Shown here: in pieces, positions 35,355 to 43,701 of the stretch
How the letters are laid out: every line of letters starts with the position of its first letter
How positions within the stretch are numbered: position 1 is the first letter of the stretch
Origin: Micromonospora sp. DSM 45708
GTDB taxonomy: Bacteria; Actinomycetota; Actinomycetes; Mycobacteriales; Micromonosporaceae
DNA: 64,000 nt
Assembly: GCF_039566955.1 (NCBI RefSeq)
Contig: NZ_CP154796.1
Coordinates: 6,262,001-6,326,000 of the forward strand
Direction of reading: 5' to 3'
Made by a program: the position numbers and the translations under genes
The notes under the pieces: generated by a model
What the model saw: only the letters and a program-made list of their open reading frames with translations
Database searches by the model: none
Told to the model about the DNA's origin: nothing

Positions 35355-38300
35355 ATGAGTCTACGACTTCTCGGTCCGATAGAGATGGTCGATGGTGAAC
35401 GATCGGTGAACCTGGGCGGAACACGTCAGCGGATCGTGCTGGCGATGTTGGGCCTCAACAACAATCGCGTGGTTCCTATGGATCAGCTCATCGACGCGGT
35501 GTGGGGTGAAGACCCGCCGAGCACCGCCCGGGGCCAGATCCAGATCTGCATCTCCGCCCTGCGTCGTCTCCTCGACGCCATCTCACGGCCCGGTGCGATC
35601 AGCACCCGCCCGCCCGGCTACCTGCTCGAGCTGGACAACGCGGACGTGGACGTGTTCCGGTTCACCGCGTTGGTCCGCGACGCGCGACGACAGGCGGATG
35701 CGGGCGCCAAGGCCGAGGCCTCCGCCACCCTGCGCACCGCACTGTCGCTCTGGCGTGGTGACGCCCTCGCCGGGATACCGAGCACGACGGTCCAACGGGC
35801 CGCCATCGTGCTGGCCGACCAGCGGATCGCGGCGATCGAGGAGCGCATCCAACTCGATCTCGAACTCGGCGCGCACCAGAAGGTCATCAACGAGTTGCAG
35901 AGCCTGGTCGGGGAGCACCCGCACCGCGAGCGCCTGCACTGTGCGCTCATGCTCGCGCTGTACCGCAACGGGCGACAGATCGACGCGCTCAAGGCGGCCC
36001 GGACGGCGAGGCAGGTGCTCAGCGAGGAACTCGGCCTCGACCCCAGTGAGGAGTTCCAACGCCTGGAACGGGCCATCCTGCAACGCGACCAACTGCTCGG
36101 CCCCGCCGACGAGCGACCGGTGGTGCCGGTGACGCCGTCGCCGTCGAAACCGACCCCCGCGTCGCCGCGCAGCGCGATGACCGTCCTGCCGCGACAACTG
36201 CCCGCCAGCATCGGTGACTTCGTCGGGCGGGACGGGGAACTCGATCGGATTCGCGATCTGCTGGTCCGCGAGCCGGACGGCGTTCGCGAGCCGCAGGGCA
36301 TGCCGATCGTGGTGATCTCCGGCAAGGACGGGGTGGGAAAATCCAGCCTCGCCATTCGCAGCGCCCACGAACTCAGCGACCGCTATCCCGACGGTCAGCT
36401 CTATGCCGACCTGCGGTCGAGGGACCGACAGGACCCGATCGCCGAACTGCTGGCCCGGTTCCTGCGCGCACTCGGCGCCACCGGATCGGCCATCCCGGAG
36501 GACGTCGAGGAACGGGGTGAGCTCTACCGGAGCATGCTCTCCGGCAAGCGGCTGCTCCTGGTCCTCGACGGCCTGCCGTCCGATCTTCAGGTGCTCCCGC
36601 TCCTGCCGGGAAGTTCGTCCTGCGCGGTGTTGATCACCAGTCGGGTACGCCTCACCGGCCTGCCCGGCGCCCGACAGGTCGACCTCGACGTCTTCGACTT
36701 CGCCCAGTCGGTCGAGATGTTGACCGCGATGATCGGGCCGAAGCGGATCGCCGCCGAACGGCAGCACGCCTCGGAGCTGGCGGAGCTCTGCGGCGGCCTG
36801 CCGCTCGCGCTGCGGATCGCCGGCGCGCGGCTGGCCTCACGCCCGCACTGGCGCCTGGGCGGGCTGATCCTCCGACTCCAGGACGAGGCGAACCGGCTGG
36901 ACGAGTTCACCCACCACGGACTCGAACTGCGCTCCAACATCGAGTTGGCCTACCGGACGCTCGACGCCGCGGGCCAGCGGCTGTTCCGGCTCTGCGCCGT
37001 GATGCAGGCCCCCGACTTCCCGAGCTGGACGGCGGCGGCGCTGCTGGACAGCAGCGTCTTCCAGGCCGAGGACATCCTGGAGGGTCTGGTGGACGCCCAG
37101 CTCGTCGACATCGTCCAGTACCCCGACGCGGCGCCCCGCTACCGGCTGCACGACCTGATCCGGGTCTTCGCGGCCGAGAAGCTGAGCGGGACGGAGACCG
37201 AGGCGGAGCGTACGGCGGCGTTGACCCGGGTGTTGAGCGGCTGGTTGGGCCTCGCCGAGCAGGCACACCGCAGCGACTACGGAGGCAACTACACGACCCT
37301 GCACGGCACGGCGGACCGATGGAGTCCCGACCCCGCCCAGGCCGCGGCGTACATCGGTGACCCGGTCGACTGGTGGGAGACGGAGCGACGGGCACTGGTC
37401 GCCGCCGTCCGGCAGTCCGCCGACGCCGGTCTGGACGAACTCTGCTGGGATCTCGCGTTGAGCGCGGTCAGCCTGTTCGAGTCCAAGGGTTACTTCGACG
37501 ACTGGCGGGCGTGCGCCACCACGGCCTACGCCTGCGCCGAACTGGCCGGCAACCGCATCGGCATGGCGGCCATGCGCTATTCGATGGGCACGCTGCACAT
37601 GTTCCAGGCCCGGCTCGCCGAGGCCGACACCTGTTTCACCATCGCGATGGAGATCTTCACCGAGGAGGGGATGGAGCACGGCGCCGGCCTGGTGCTGCGA
37701 AACGCCGCGCACGTGGACAGCCTGCGTGGCGACACCGCGTCGATGCTGGACAAGTACGCCCGTTCGTTGAAGATCATGCGCAGCGTCGGCGACCGCGTGG
37801 GCGAGGCGCACATCATGCGCAGCCTGGCACGTCACCGGATCGATGCCGGCGACCACGAGGGGGCGCTCGATCTGCTCGGCCAGGCTCTGGACATCTGCCG
37901 GGAGACCGGCTGCCTGCGGGTGGAGGCACAGGTGCTGTACCGGTTCGCCGAGGTGTACCTCGCCACCGAGCAGATCGCCCTGTCGCGACGGGCCCTGTAC
38001 CAGGCCCTCCGCATCGTCCGGGACCTCGGCGACCGGATCGGCGAGACCCATGCCCTCTACGGCCTGGGCATGCTCCGGTACCAGGAGGGGCGACCGGACA
38101 ACGCCGCCAAGATCCTGACCCACACCCTGAACCGGTCCCGGCGCCTCGGGGAGCGGCTGGTCGAGGCGAAGTCGCAGTACTTCCTGGGCAAGATCGCCCT
38201 CGCCACCGGCCGCGCCCCGGCCGGCACGGAGCATCTCCGCACGGCGTGCGACCTGTTCCAGCAGCTCGGCTCGACCATGTGGTACGACCGGGCCGCCTCG

Positions 38301-38366
38301 TTGCTGGCCCAGGCGGAGGCGTCGGCCTCCCGTACGGCCCGTCCGATGGTCCCGGCCGGGAGCTGA
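35355..38366 (+). CDS. AfsR/SARP-family transcriptional activator with NB-ARC and TPR domains
   Basis: A 1003-residue large SARP. Residues ~1-95 are an OmpR-type winged helix (LRLLGPIEMVDG, VVPMDQLIDAVWG). Residues ~97-245 are the bacterial transcriptional activation domain (BTAD; LSLWRGDALAG, ALYRNGRQIDAL). Residues ~290-600 are an NB-ARC ATPase with P-loop GKDGVGKSS (K329) and GGLPLALRIAGARL. Residues ~690-985 are TPR repeats. Such proteins activate antibiotic clusters by binding direct repeats upstream of the -35. GGGGAG precedes ATG 35355. It stands at the left border of the cluster and ends in a strong hairpin. Confidence 0.93.
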   Translation: MSLRLLGPIEMVDGERSVNLGGTRQRIVLAMLGLNNNRVVPMDQLIDAVWGEDPPSTARGQIQICISALRRLLDAISRPGAISTRPPGYLLELDNADVDVFRFTALVRDARRQADAGAKAEASATLRTALSLWRGDALAGIPSTTVQRAAIVLADQRIAAIEERIQLDLELGAHQKVINELQSLVGEHPHRERLHCALMLALYRNGRQIDALKAARTARQVLSEELGLDPSEEFQRLERAILQRDQLLGPADERPVVPVTPSPSKPTPASPRSAMTVLPRQLPASIGDFVGRDGELDRIRDLLVREPDGVREPQGMPIVVISGKDGVGKSSLAIRSAHELSDRYPDGQLYADLRSRDRQDPIAELLARFLRALGATGSAIPEDVEERGELYRSMLSGKRLLLVLDGLPSDLQVLPLLPGSSSCAVLITSRVRLTGLPGARQVDLDVFDFAQSVEMLTAMIGPKRIAAERQHASELAELCGGLPLALRIAGARLASRPHWRLGGLILRLQDEANRLDEFTHHGLELRSNIELAYRTLDAAGQRLFRLCAVMQAPDFPSWTAAALLDSSVFQAEDILEGLVDAQLVDIVQYPDAAPRYRLHDLIRVFAAEKLSGTETEAERTAALTRVLSGWLGLAEQAHRSDYGGNYTTLHGTADRWSPDPAQAAAYIGDPVDWWETERRALVAAVRQSADAGLDELCWDLALSAVSLFESKGYFDDWRACATTAYACAELAGNRIGMAAMRYSMGTLHMFQARLAEADTCFTIAMEIFTEEGMEHGAGLVLRNAAHVDSLRGDTASMLDKYARSLKIMRSVGDRVGEAHIMRSLARHRIDAGDHEGALDLLGQALDICRETGCLRVEAQVLYRFAEVYLATEQIALSRRALYQALRIVRDLGDRIGETHALYGLGMLRYQEGRPDNAAKILTHTLNRSRRLGERLVEAKSQYFLGKIALATGRAPAGTEHLRTACDLFQQLGSTMWYDRAASLLAQAEASASRTARPMVPAGS

Positions 38367-38415
38367 GTTCGCTTCGCCGGCCGACGGTCGGCGCTTCCGT
38401 CGCATCCCGCACCAC

Positions 38416-38475
38416 CGAACGCCACCGGTCCCGGCGGCACCCCTTCCAGGGTGTCGCCGGGACCGGTGGCGTTCG
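38416..38475. terminator. Strong bidirectional hairpin after the SARP gene
   Basis: Perfect 21-bp arms (38416-38436 and 38455-38475) continue through a small inner stem (38438-38442 with 38449-38453). It separates the SARP gene from the convergent small-peptide gene that ends at 38484. Confidence 0.9.
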
Positions 38476-38483
38476 GGCGTGGT

Positions 38484-38681
38484 TCACCAGTGCGTGTCGG
38501 CCACGCAGACGCCGAGTTCGGGGCTCCAGTGCGTGTCCAGGGGGCAGTCCCCCACGGCGACCGGCACTCCGGAGGTCGCCGCGTCGGCGCTCACCGTTGC
38601 GACGCCGAGGGTCACCGCGAGGGCGGCGAGGGCGAGAACGGACCTGACGGCGGTGGGGACGAACGAGCGGGTGACGAGCAT
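38484..38681 (-). CDS. Small secreted two-cysteine peptide
   Basis: A 65-residue preprotein. A Sec signal (SVLALAALAVTLGVATVS, probable cleavage after SADA-A) leaves about 30 residues ending GDCPLDTHWSPELGVCVADTHW-like; the segment contains two cysteines and the motif DTHW twice, separated by 12 residues. GGAGG lies 7 bp before ATG 38681. It is divergent from the first biosynthetic gene (38865). I recognise no family. It might be a secreted peptide signal, a disulphide-stabilised effector or, less likely, a RiPP precursor; no RiPP enzyme is nearby. Confidence 0.75.
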   Translation of the reverse strand: MLVTRSFVPTAVRSVLALAALAVTLGVATVSADAATSGVPVAVGDCPLDTHWSPELGVCVADTHW

Positions 38682-38739
38682 CTTGGTTCCTCCGGGTGCG
38701 GCGCTGGGTTGCTTTCTGCTCACACCAGACCGGCCGGCG

Positions 38740-38811
38740 CTATCGCCTCGACCTCCGATCGCTGTTCGTCGTCGGGCACGGGCCGATAGCCGTTGGAAAG
38801 CCGTCCGATAG
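38740..38811. promoter_or_regulatory. Candidate SARP-binding repeats in the divergent promoter
   Basis: The heptamer CCGATAG occurs at 38783-38789 and 38805-38811, exactly 22 bp apart. A minus-strand GCGATAG lies at 38740-38746, 43 bp before the first copy. SARP proteins bind heptameric direct repeats at 11- or 22-bp spacing. The sites lie between the small-peptide gene and the first forward biosynthetic gene. Confidence 0.45.
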
Positions 38812-38864
38812 GACCGGCTCGCACGGTGGGCTCGCAAACGAGACGACCACCGGAGGGACATCCG

Positions 38865-39671
38865 ATGGAGAGCCTGATTCCCGGCCCGTGCACCGCACAC
38901 GTACGGGGCGAGCACATGCCGGACCCGGTCGACGTGGTGACCGAACAGCTGATGACCGGAGATCGGTCCCTGCTGCCGGCCGACCACCGCAGCGGAGCCG
39001 GGTGCCCGTCCTCGCCCGCGTACTGGTCGGCGCTGCTGACCGCCCTGGCCGCCCGGTACCTGCTGGATTCCGCGGTGATCACGGCGGCGGTCATCGGCCC
39101 CAGGCTCACCGTCCAGACGCACACCCTGATCCTCGCCCGGCACGTCCCCCCCATCAGTCACGTCGCGGTGTGCCTGACCGACGCGCCGCCGCCGGCGAAG
39201 GGCGCCGACGCCGGGGCGCTTCCGTTCCGGTCGCACATCGACCCGTCGGTGATCGACGAGCTGGAGTTGGCCGGCATCGTGGTGGTCCGGGCCGCCACGC
39301 CCGAGCGGTCCGCGTTCGGGGCGAACCTGGTGGTCCTCACCGGCCCCGTCGACGGCGGCGGGCTCCCCCTGTGGGACGGAGAGGTGCGCCTGGCCCGGGG
39401 CGCGCTGCTGGTCAACGCGTCGGGCCGGGACCTGCCGCCGCAACTGGCCGGGCAGGTCGGCCCGGTCTTCGTCGACGACATGTCCCTGCTGGCGCGGGCC
39501 GCCGAGCACGGTCTCGCCCGGCCGGCGCAACCGCGCCGTGGTCACCAGCCCAGCTACCGGCTGGTGGGAGACCTGCGGGAGGTGGTGCTCGCCGAACACG
39601 TCGGGCGCACCGACCCGGAGCAGGTCCTGCTCGTCGAGCTGTTGAGCAACGCCGTGCCGGGACTCTGCTGA
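38865..39671 (+). CDS. Ornithine cyclodeaminase/mu-crystallin-like protein, truncated
   Basis: A 268-residue protein. From ~residue 55 it follows the ornithine-cyclodeaminase (OCD) family: AYWSALLTALAARYLLD, a Rossmann region IGPRLTVQTHTLIL, then ARGALLVNASGRDLP, PVFVDDMSLL and RLVGDLREVVLAEHVGRT. The N-terminal substrate domain of OCD (~60-70 residues with the K/R motifs) is missing, and the NAD loop GxGxQ is altered to GPRLTVQ. It may therefore not be a standard cyclodeaminase. OCD makes proline from ornithine, which would suit the prolyl-ligase-like gene in the same run; inference only. GGAGGG precedes ATG 38865. No gap or frameshift is apparent. Confidence 0.65.
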   Translation: MESLIPGPCTAHVRGEHMPDPVDVVTEQLMTGDRSLLPADHRSGAGCPSSPAYWSALLTALAARYLLDSAVITAAVIGPRLTVQTHTLILARHVPPISHVAVCLTDAPPPAKGADAGALPFRSHIDPSVIDELELAGIVVVRAATPERSAFGANLVVLTGPVDGGGLPLWDGEVRLARGALLVNASGRDLPPQLAGQVGPVFVDDMSLLARAAEHGLARPAQPRRGHQPSYRLVGDLREVVLAEHVGRTDPEQVLLVELLSNAVPGLC

Positions 39672-39806
39672 CCACCCGTAGACCTTCGCCGCTCCCAGAT
39701 CCGCCGCGGCGACCAGGACCGGTCACCGCCGCGACCGCCGCGGTGACCACGACAACCCACCATCGCCGATCCGGCTCCCGCCGGCGGCACCGACGAAAGG
39801 AACGCC

Positions 39807-40058
39807 ATGTCCTACGAGGACGAGATCCGCAGCTTCGTCGTCACCAGCTTCGCCCCCGACATCCCCGCCGGACTGCTCGGGGACGACGTCGATCTGCTGG
39901 ACACCGGGATCGTCAACAGCCTGGGGCTGCTGCGCCTCATCGCCTGGGTGGGGGACCGATACGGCATCCCCGTGGACGAGTTGGACATCTCGCCCACCCA
40001 GTTCAGTTCGGTCACCTCGATCGCCGCTTTCGTCCAGAACGCACACAGCCCGGTCTGA
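39807..40058 (+). CDS. Stand-alone acyl/peptidyl carrier protein
   Basis: An 83-residue carrier protein with the phosphopantetheine site at S38 in TGIVNSLGLLRL (Asn-Ser instead of the common Asp-Ser). Helix and loop layout (DIPAGLLGDDVDLLDTG, YGIPVDELDISPTQFSS) is close to the small PCPs that pair with PltF/PltE-type enzymes. AAAGGA precedes ATG 39807. It is the probable carrier for the adenylation enzyme (44549) and dehydrogenase (46005) downstream. A 135-bp spacer separates it from the OCD-like gene. Confidence 0.9.
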   Translation: MSYEDEIRSFVVTSFAPDIPAGLLGDDVDLLDTGIVNSLGLLRLIAWVGDRYGIPVDELDISPTQFSSVTSIAAFVQNAHSPV

Positions 40059-40131
40059 GAACCCCTCGGCGCCTGCCACCGCGGGTGCCGTCGCACCGCG
40101 AGAAAGCAACGAATCCAGGGAGGAAACGAAG

Positions 40132-40503
40132 ATGATCGTCAAGACCAGGTCCGCCGCGCCGGCCGTCGACTGGGGTAACGGCACGAGCTTCCGGCTGCTC
40201 GTGGCGAAGGACAACATGGGCTTCGCCGTCGCCCACACGGTGGTCTCGGCCGGCTCGAAGTCGCCGTTGCAGTACCGCAACCACCTCGAGGCCTGCTACT
40301 GCATCTCCGGCCGCGGCCAGGTGATCTCCGACGGTGTCACCTACGAGATCGAGCCCGGCGTCCTCTACGCACTCGACCAGCACGACGAGCACTTCCTCAT
40401 CGCTGATCCCGAGCAGGACATGGAGCTGATCAGCGTGTTCAACCCGCCGCTGCGCGGCGACGAGCGGCACAACCTCGACGCGGACGGCTTCTCGGAGTAC
40501 TAG
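40132..40503 (+). CDS. EctC-like cupin (ectoine synthase family)
   Basis: A 123-residue cupin closely matching ectoine synthase in length and motifs: YRNHLEACYCISGRGQV, GVLYALDQHDEHFLIAD and SVFNPPLRGDE. The conserved metal ligands Glu (HLEA), Tyr and His (EHFLI) seem present. Ectoine synthase closes a ring by eliminating water. There is no ectA, ectB or ectD, so it is not an ectoine pathway. Here it probably does a cyclisation or dehydration in the cluster product. GGAGG precedes ATG 40132. Confidence 0.88.
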   Translation: MIVKTRSAAPAVDWGNGTSFRLLVAKDNMGFAVAHTVVSAGSKSPLQYRNHLEACYCISGRGQVISDGVTYEIEPGVLYALDQHDEHFLIADPEQDMELISVFNPPLRGDERHNLDADGFSEY

Positions 40504-40505
40504 CC

Positions 40506-40545
40506 GCCGCGCCTCCGGGACTCCCCCCGGTCCCGGAGGCGCGGC
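40506..40545. terminator. Hairpin inside the biosynthetic gene run
   Basis: Perfect 16-bp arms (40506-40521, 40530-40545) with an 8-nt C-rich loop begin 3 bp after the cupin stop and 51 bp before psuG. It may terminate or attenuate the first transcript, so genes from psuG onward may be expressed at a different level or from their own promoter. Confidence 0.75.
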
Positions 40546-40595
40546 TACCCGCCCGCCCCCACCACAGCAGCAGCACGAGTCACCAAGGAGCACAG

Positions 40596-41510
40596 ATGAA
40601 CGAGAACTTCACGCTCTCGGCGGAGGTCGCCGACGCGCTGGCCGCCGGCCGGCCCGTGGTCGCCCTCGAATCGTCCGGCGTCGTCCACGGCCTGAGCTGG
40701 CCGCTCAACCTGGAAACCGCGCTCGACATGGACAAGGCGATCCGGGCGGGCGGCGCCGTTCCGGCCCGGACCGGCATCGTCGACGGCCGGTTCGTGGTCG
40801 GGATGTCCGAGGAGCAGGTCGAGATCTTCGCCAGCACCCCCGACATACCCAAGGTCGGCACCCGTGACATCGGGCCGGTCCTCGCCGGCGGCGGACATGG
40901 CGGGACCACCGTCTCGGCCACCCTGGTCGCCGCCGCGCACGTCGGTGTCGAGGTGTTCGCGGTGGCCGGTATCGGCGGCGTGCACTTCGGCGCCGAACGG
41001 AGCTTCGACATCTCCGCGGACCTGGTCGAGTTCACGCGACGCCGGGTCACGGTGGTCTGCGCCGGGGCGAAGTCCCTGCTGAATCCGGCGCTGACGATGG
41101 AATACCTGGAGACGCTCGGGGTGCCGGTCGTCGGCTACCGCTGCGACGACTTCCCGGCCTACTACAGCATCTCCAGCGGAGTCCGGAATCCCCGCCGGAT
41201 GGACGACCTCGCCGAACTGTCCAGGGCGGTCCGGCTGCACTGGGCGGTCGGCAACGACAGCTCGTTCCTGGTGACCCACCCGATCGACGACCTGGACGCG
41301 CTTCCCTCGGACGAGATCTACGTGCTGGTCCGCCAGGCGCAGGCCGAGGCGGAGGCGGCCGGGGTGCAGGGGCCGGCGATGACGCCGTACATCCTCTCCC
41401 GGGTCTCGGCGGCGACGAACGGCCGTACCGCCGCGGCGAACCGGTCGGTGCTGCTCTCCACCAGCGCCCTCGCCGCCGAGGTCGCCGTCGCGCTGCGGGA
41501 GCAGCAGTGA
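40596..41510 (+). CDS. Pseudouridine-5'-phosphate glycosidase homologue (probable C-ribosyl synthase)
   Basis: A 304-residue PsuG-family enzyme. Conserved elements are ALESSGVVHG (catalytic Glu), GIGGVHFGAE (His), DISADL (Ser, Asp) and CAGAKSLLN with the Schiff-base lysine K159. Divergences: the glycosidase loop AKG/GKDGATTV is GGGHGGTTV here, lacking the phosphate-contact Lys, and the C-terminal Asn region reads STSALAAEVA. In pathways (AlnA for alnumycin, IndA-type, SdmA for showdomycin) homologues run the reaction toward C-C bond formation between ribose 5-phosphate and a carbon acid. AAGGAG precedes ATG 40596. The following HAD phosphatase is coupled by a GTGA overlap. Confidence 0.9.
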   Translation: MNENFTLSAEVADALAAGRPVVALESSGVVHGLSWPLNLETALDMDKAIRAGGAVPARTGIVDGRFVVGMSEEQVEIFASTPDIPKVGTRDIGPVLAGGGHGGTTVSATLVAAAHVGVEVFAVAGIGGVHFGAERSFDISADLVEFTRRRVTVVCAGAKSLLNPALTMEYLETLGVPVVGYRCDDFPAYYSISSGVRNPRRMDDLAELSRAVRLHWAVGNDSSFLVTHPIDDLDALPSDEIYVLVRQAQAEAEAAGVQGPAMTPYILSRVSAATNGRTAAANRSVLLSTSALAAEVAVALREQQ

Positions 41511-42202
41511 CCACCGCGATCCTCTTCGACGTCGACGGGACCCTGGTCGACACCCCGGCCGGGATGGCCGACGTGCTGCACGCGGTCGTCGCCGAGCACG
41601 GCCGGACCGCCACCGACGAGCAGGTACGCCGTACCATCGGCCGCCCGCTGGCCGCCTCCCTGGCGGGCCTGCTGGCCCGACCGGCCGACGATCCCGAGGT
41701 GCTGCGGGCCGTGGACCGGGCGCGGGAACTGTTCACCGAGACGGTCGTCCCGAACGCGGCCGGTCTGGTCTTCCCCGGCGTGCCGGAGTTGCTGACCGCC
41801 CTGCGCGCCCGCGGTCACCCGTTGGCGGTGGTCACCAGCAAGGTACGGCCCAGCGCGATCGAGCTGCTGACCGCCACCGGTCTGCTGGACGCGTTCGACT
41901 GCCTGTCCTGTCACGGGATGGCCGAACGCGGCAAGCCGCACGCTGACCTCGCGCTGCTGGCGGCGGACGCGCTCGGGGTGCCGCCCGCCCGGTGCGTCGT
42001 CGTCGGCGACGCGGTGGACGACGTCCGGATGGCCAACGCGGCCGGCATGGTCCCGTTCGGGGTGACCACCGGGGTGGCCAGCCGGGTCGAACTCCTTCTC
42101 GCCGGCGCCCGCGCCGTCTTCACCGGCCCGGCCACGCTCGGCCCGGCGCTGCTGCTCACCTCCGACACCAGTCCCGTTCGACCGCTACCAAAGGTGATCT
42201 GA
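41507..42202 (+). CDS. HAD-superfamily phosphatase
   Basis: A 231-residue HAD hydrolase of the phosphoglycolate-phosphatase/AlnB class: motif I LFDVDGTLVD (D8 nucleophile, D10), motif II VVTSKV, Lys in ERGKPHADL and motif IV VVGDAVDDVRMA. Paired with a PsuG homologue it would remove the 5'-phosphate of the C-ribosyl intermediate, as AlnB does for the AlnA product. GTG 41507 overlaps the psuG stop by four bases, and its own stop overlaps the MFS start by one (TGATG), so the three are a translational unit. Confidence 0.9.
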   Translation: MTTAILFDVDGTLVDTPAGMADVLHAVVAEHGRTATDEQVRRTIGRPLAASLAGLLARPADDPEVLRAVDRARELFTETVVPNAAGLVFPGVPELLTALRARGHPLAVVTSKVRPSAIELLTATGLLDAFDCLSCHGMAERGKPHADLALLAADALGVPPARCVVVGDAVDDVRMANAAGMVPFGVTTGVASRVELLLAGARAVFTGPATLGPALLLTSDTSPVRPLPKVI

Positions 42203-43701
42203 TGCCCACCGCTGCCCGTACCCGTGCCGCGACCGGCAGGCCGACGTCCGCCGCCGGCACCCTCGCCATCCTGGCGATCGCCCAGTTCCTGATCGCCCTC
42301 GACTACTCCATCGTCTACATCGCCCTGCCCCGCATCGGCGCCGACTTCGACCTGAGCGAGAGCGCCATCCAGTGGGTGGTGAGCGGATACGCGGTCTTCT
42401 TCGCCGGTTTCCTGATCGTCGGGGGCCGGGCCTGCGACCGGTTCGGCTCCCGGAATCTCTTCATCGCCGCGATGGCGGCCTTCGGGCTGGCCGCGCTCGC
42501 CGGTGGTCTCGCCACCGCGCCGGCGCTGCTGCTGGGGGCCCGCGCGGTCCAGGGCGTGGCTGCGGCGGCGCTCCAACCGGCGGTCATCGCGCTGATCAAC
42601 ACCTCGTTCACCGCCGGCCCGGCCCGTAACCGGGCGCTCGGTGTCTGGGGCACGGTCGGCGCGTCCGGTCTGGCCGCCGGGGTGGTGATCGGGGGGTTGC
42701 TGAGCACCGTCTCCTGGCGCTGGGTCTTCCTGATCAACCTGCCACTGGCCGTGATCTGTGCGCTGGCCGCGCCCCGCCTGCTGCCCCGACTGCGGCAGAC
42801 GCTCGGGCACAACCAGTTGAACGTGCCCAGCGCGATCCTCTGCACCGGCACGGTGCTCTCCATCACCCTGGCGCTGACCTGGGCCTCCAGCGACGGCTGG
42901 ACGTCCGGCGGCACGGTTGCCCTGTTCGTGCTCGCCGCCGTGCTGCTGGGCGGGCTCGTCATCTGGGAGCGGAGCAGCGCCCAACCGCTGGTGGACCCGC
43001 TGCTGCGGCGGACCCGCTCGCTCCTGGTGGGGTGCGGGTCGACCGCTCTCTACATGGCCAGCGTCGGCAACCAGTTCTTCGTGCTGACCCTGCTCCTCCA
43101 GCAGCTACGCGGGTACGGCCCGATCGCGGCCGGCATGGCGTTCCTGCCGATGGCGGTGGCGATCGCCGTGGCCAACTCCGTCGCCGCCCGGATCGTCTCC
43201 GCGCTCGGCGTCCGGATGGCGCTGACCCTGGCGTTCGTCGGCAACGCCGCCGGCCTGCTGCTGCTGGCGACCCAGGTGCACGGCGAGAACTACCTGCTGC
43301 ACCTGCTCCCCGGCCTGCTGATCACCGGCTTCGCGCACGGGGTCACGTACGTGTCGATGTTCATCGCCGGGACCGCCGACGTGGCCGACCGCCACCAGGG
43401 GGTCGGAAGCGCCCTGATGACCACCTCCCAGTACATGGCCGGCGCGCTCGGGATCGCCGTGCTGGTCCTGGTGCTCGGCCCCGACCCGGACGCGCGGAGT
43501 TTCGGTGCCGCGTTCCTCACCACCGCCCTGGCGGCGGGCGCGGGCGCGGTCCTGGCCTTCTTCGGGCTGCCCGCCCGGAACGCCGGAGACGCTGCCCGGG
43601 CCGCGGACGACCGGGTGGTCGCGGACGACGGGTACGACGCCGGGACCGACGGTCAGCCGGTGCACCGGCTGGTCCCCCAGACCGGGGAGAGCCTGCGATG
43701 A
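42202..43701 (+). CDS. MFS exporter, DHA2 (EmrB/QacA) family
   Basis: A 499-residue membrane protein with fourteen predicted helices. DHA2 signature: IALDYSIVYIALPRIGADF (motif D1) and GRACDRFGSRNLF (motif A). The last ~45 residues are a charged Asp-rich cytosolic tail. Probably exports the cluster product and gives self-resistance. It is coupled to the HAD gene by a 1-bp overlap and to the next gene by ATGA. Confidence 0.93.
   Translation: MPTAARTRAATGRPTSAAGTLAILAIAQFLIALDYSIVYIALPRIGADFDLSESAIQWVVSGYAVFFAGFLIVGGRACDRFGSRNLFIAAMAAFGLAALAGGLATAPALLLGARAVQGVAAAALQPAVIALINTSFTAGPARNRALGVWGTVGASGLAAGVVIGGLLSTVSWRWVFLINLPLAVICALAAPRLLPRLRQTLGHNQLNVPSAILCTGTVLSITLALTWASSDGWTSGGTVALFVLAAVLLGGLVIWERSSAQPLVDPLLRRTRSLLVGCGSTALYMASVGNQFFVLTLLLQQLRGYGPIAAGMAFLPMAVAIAVANSVAARIVSALGVRMALTLAFVGNAAGLLLLATQVHGENYLLHLLPGLLITGFAHGVTYVSMFIAGTADVADRHQGVGSALMTTSQYMAGALGIAVLVLVLGPDPDARSFGAAFLTTALAAGAGAVLAFFGLPARNAGDAARAADDRVVADDGYDAGTDGQPVHRLVPQTGESLR

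Noticed and set aside
40132..40503. Ectoine biosynthesis
   Set aside because: Only an ectC-like gene is present; ectA, ectB and ectD are missing.
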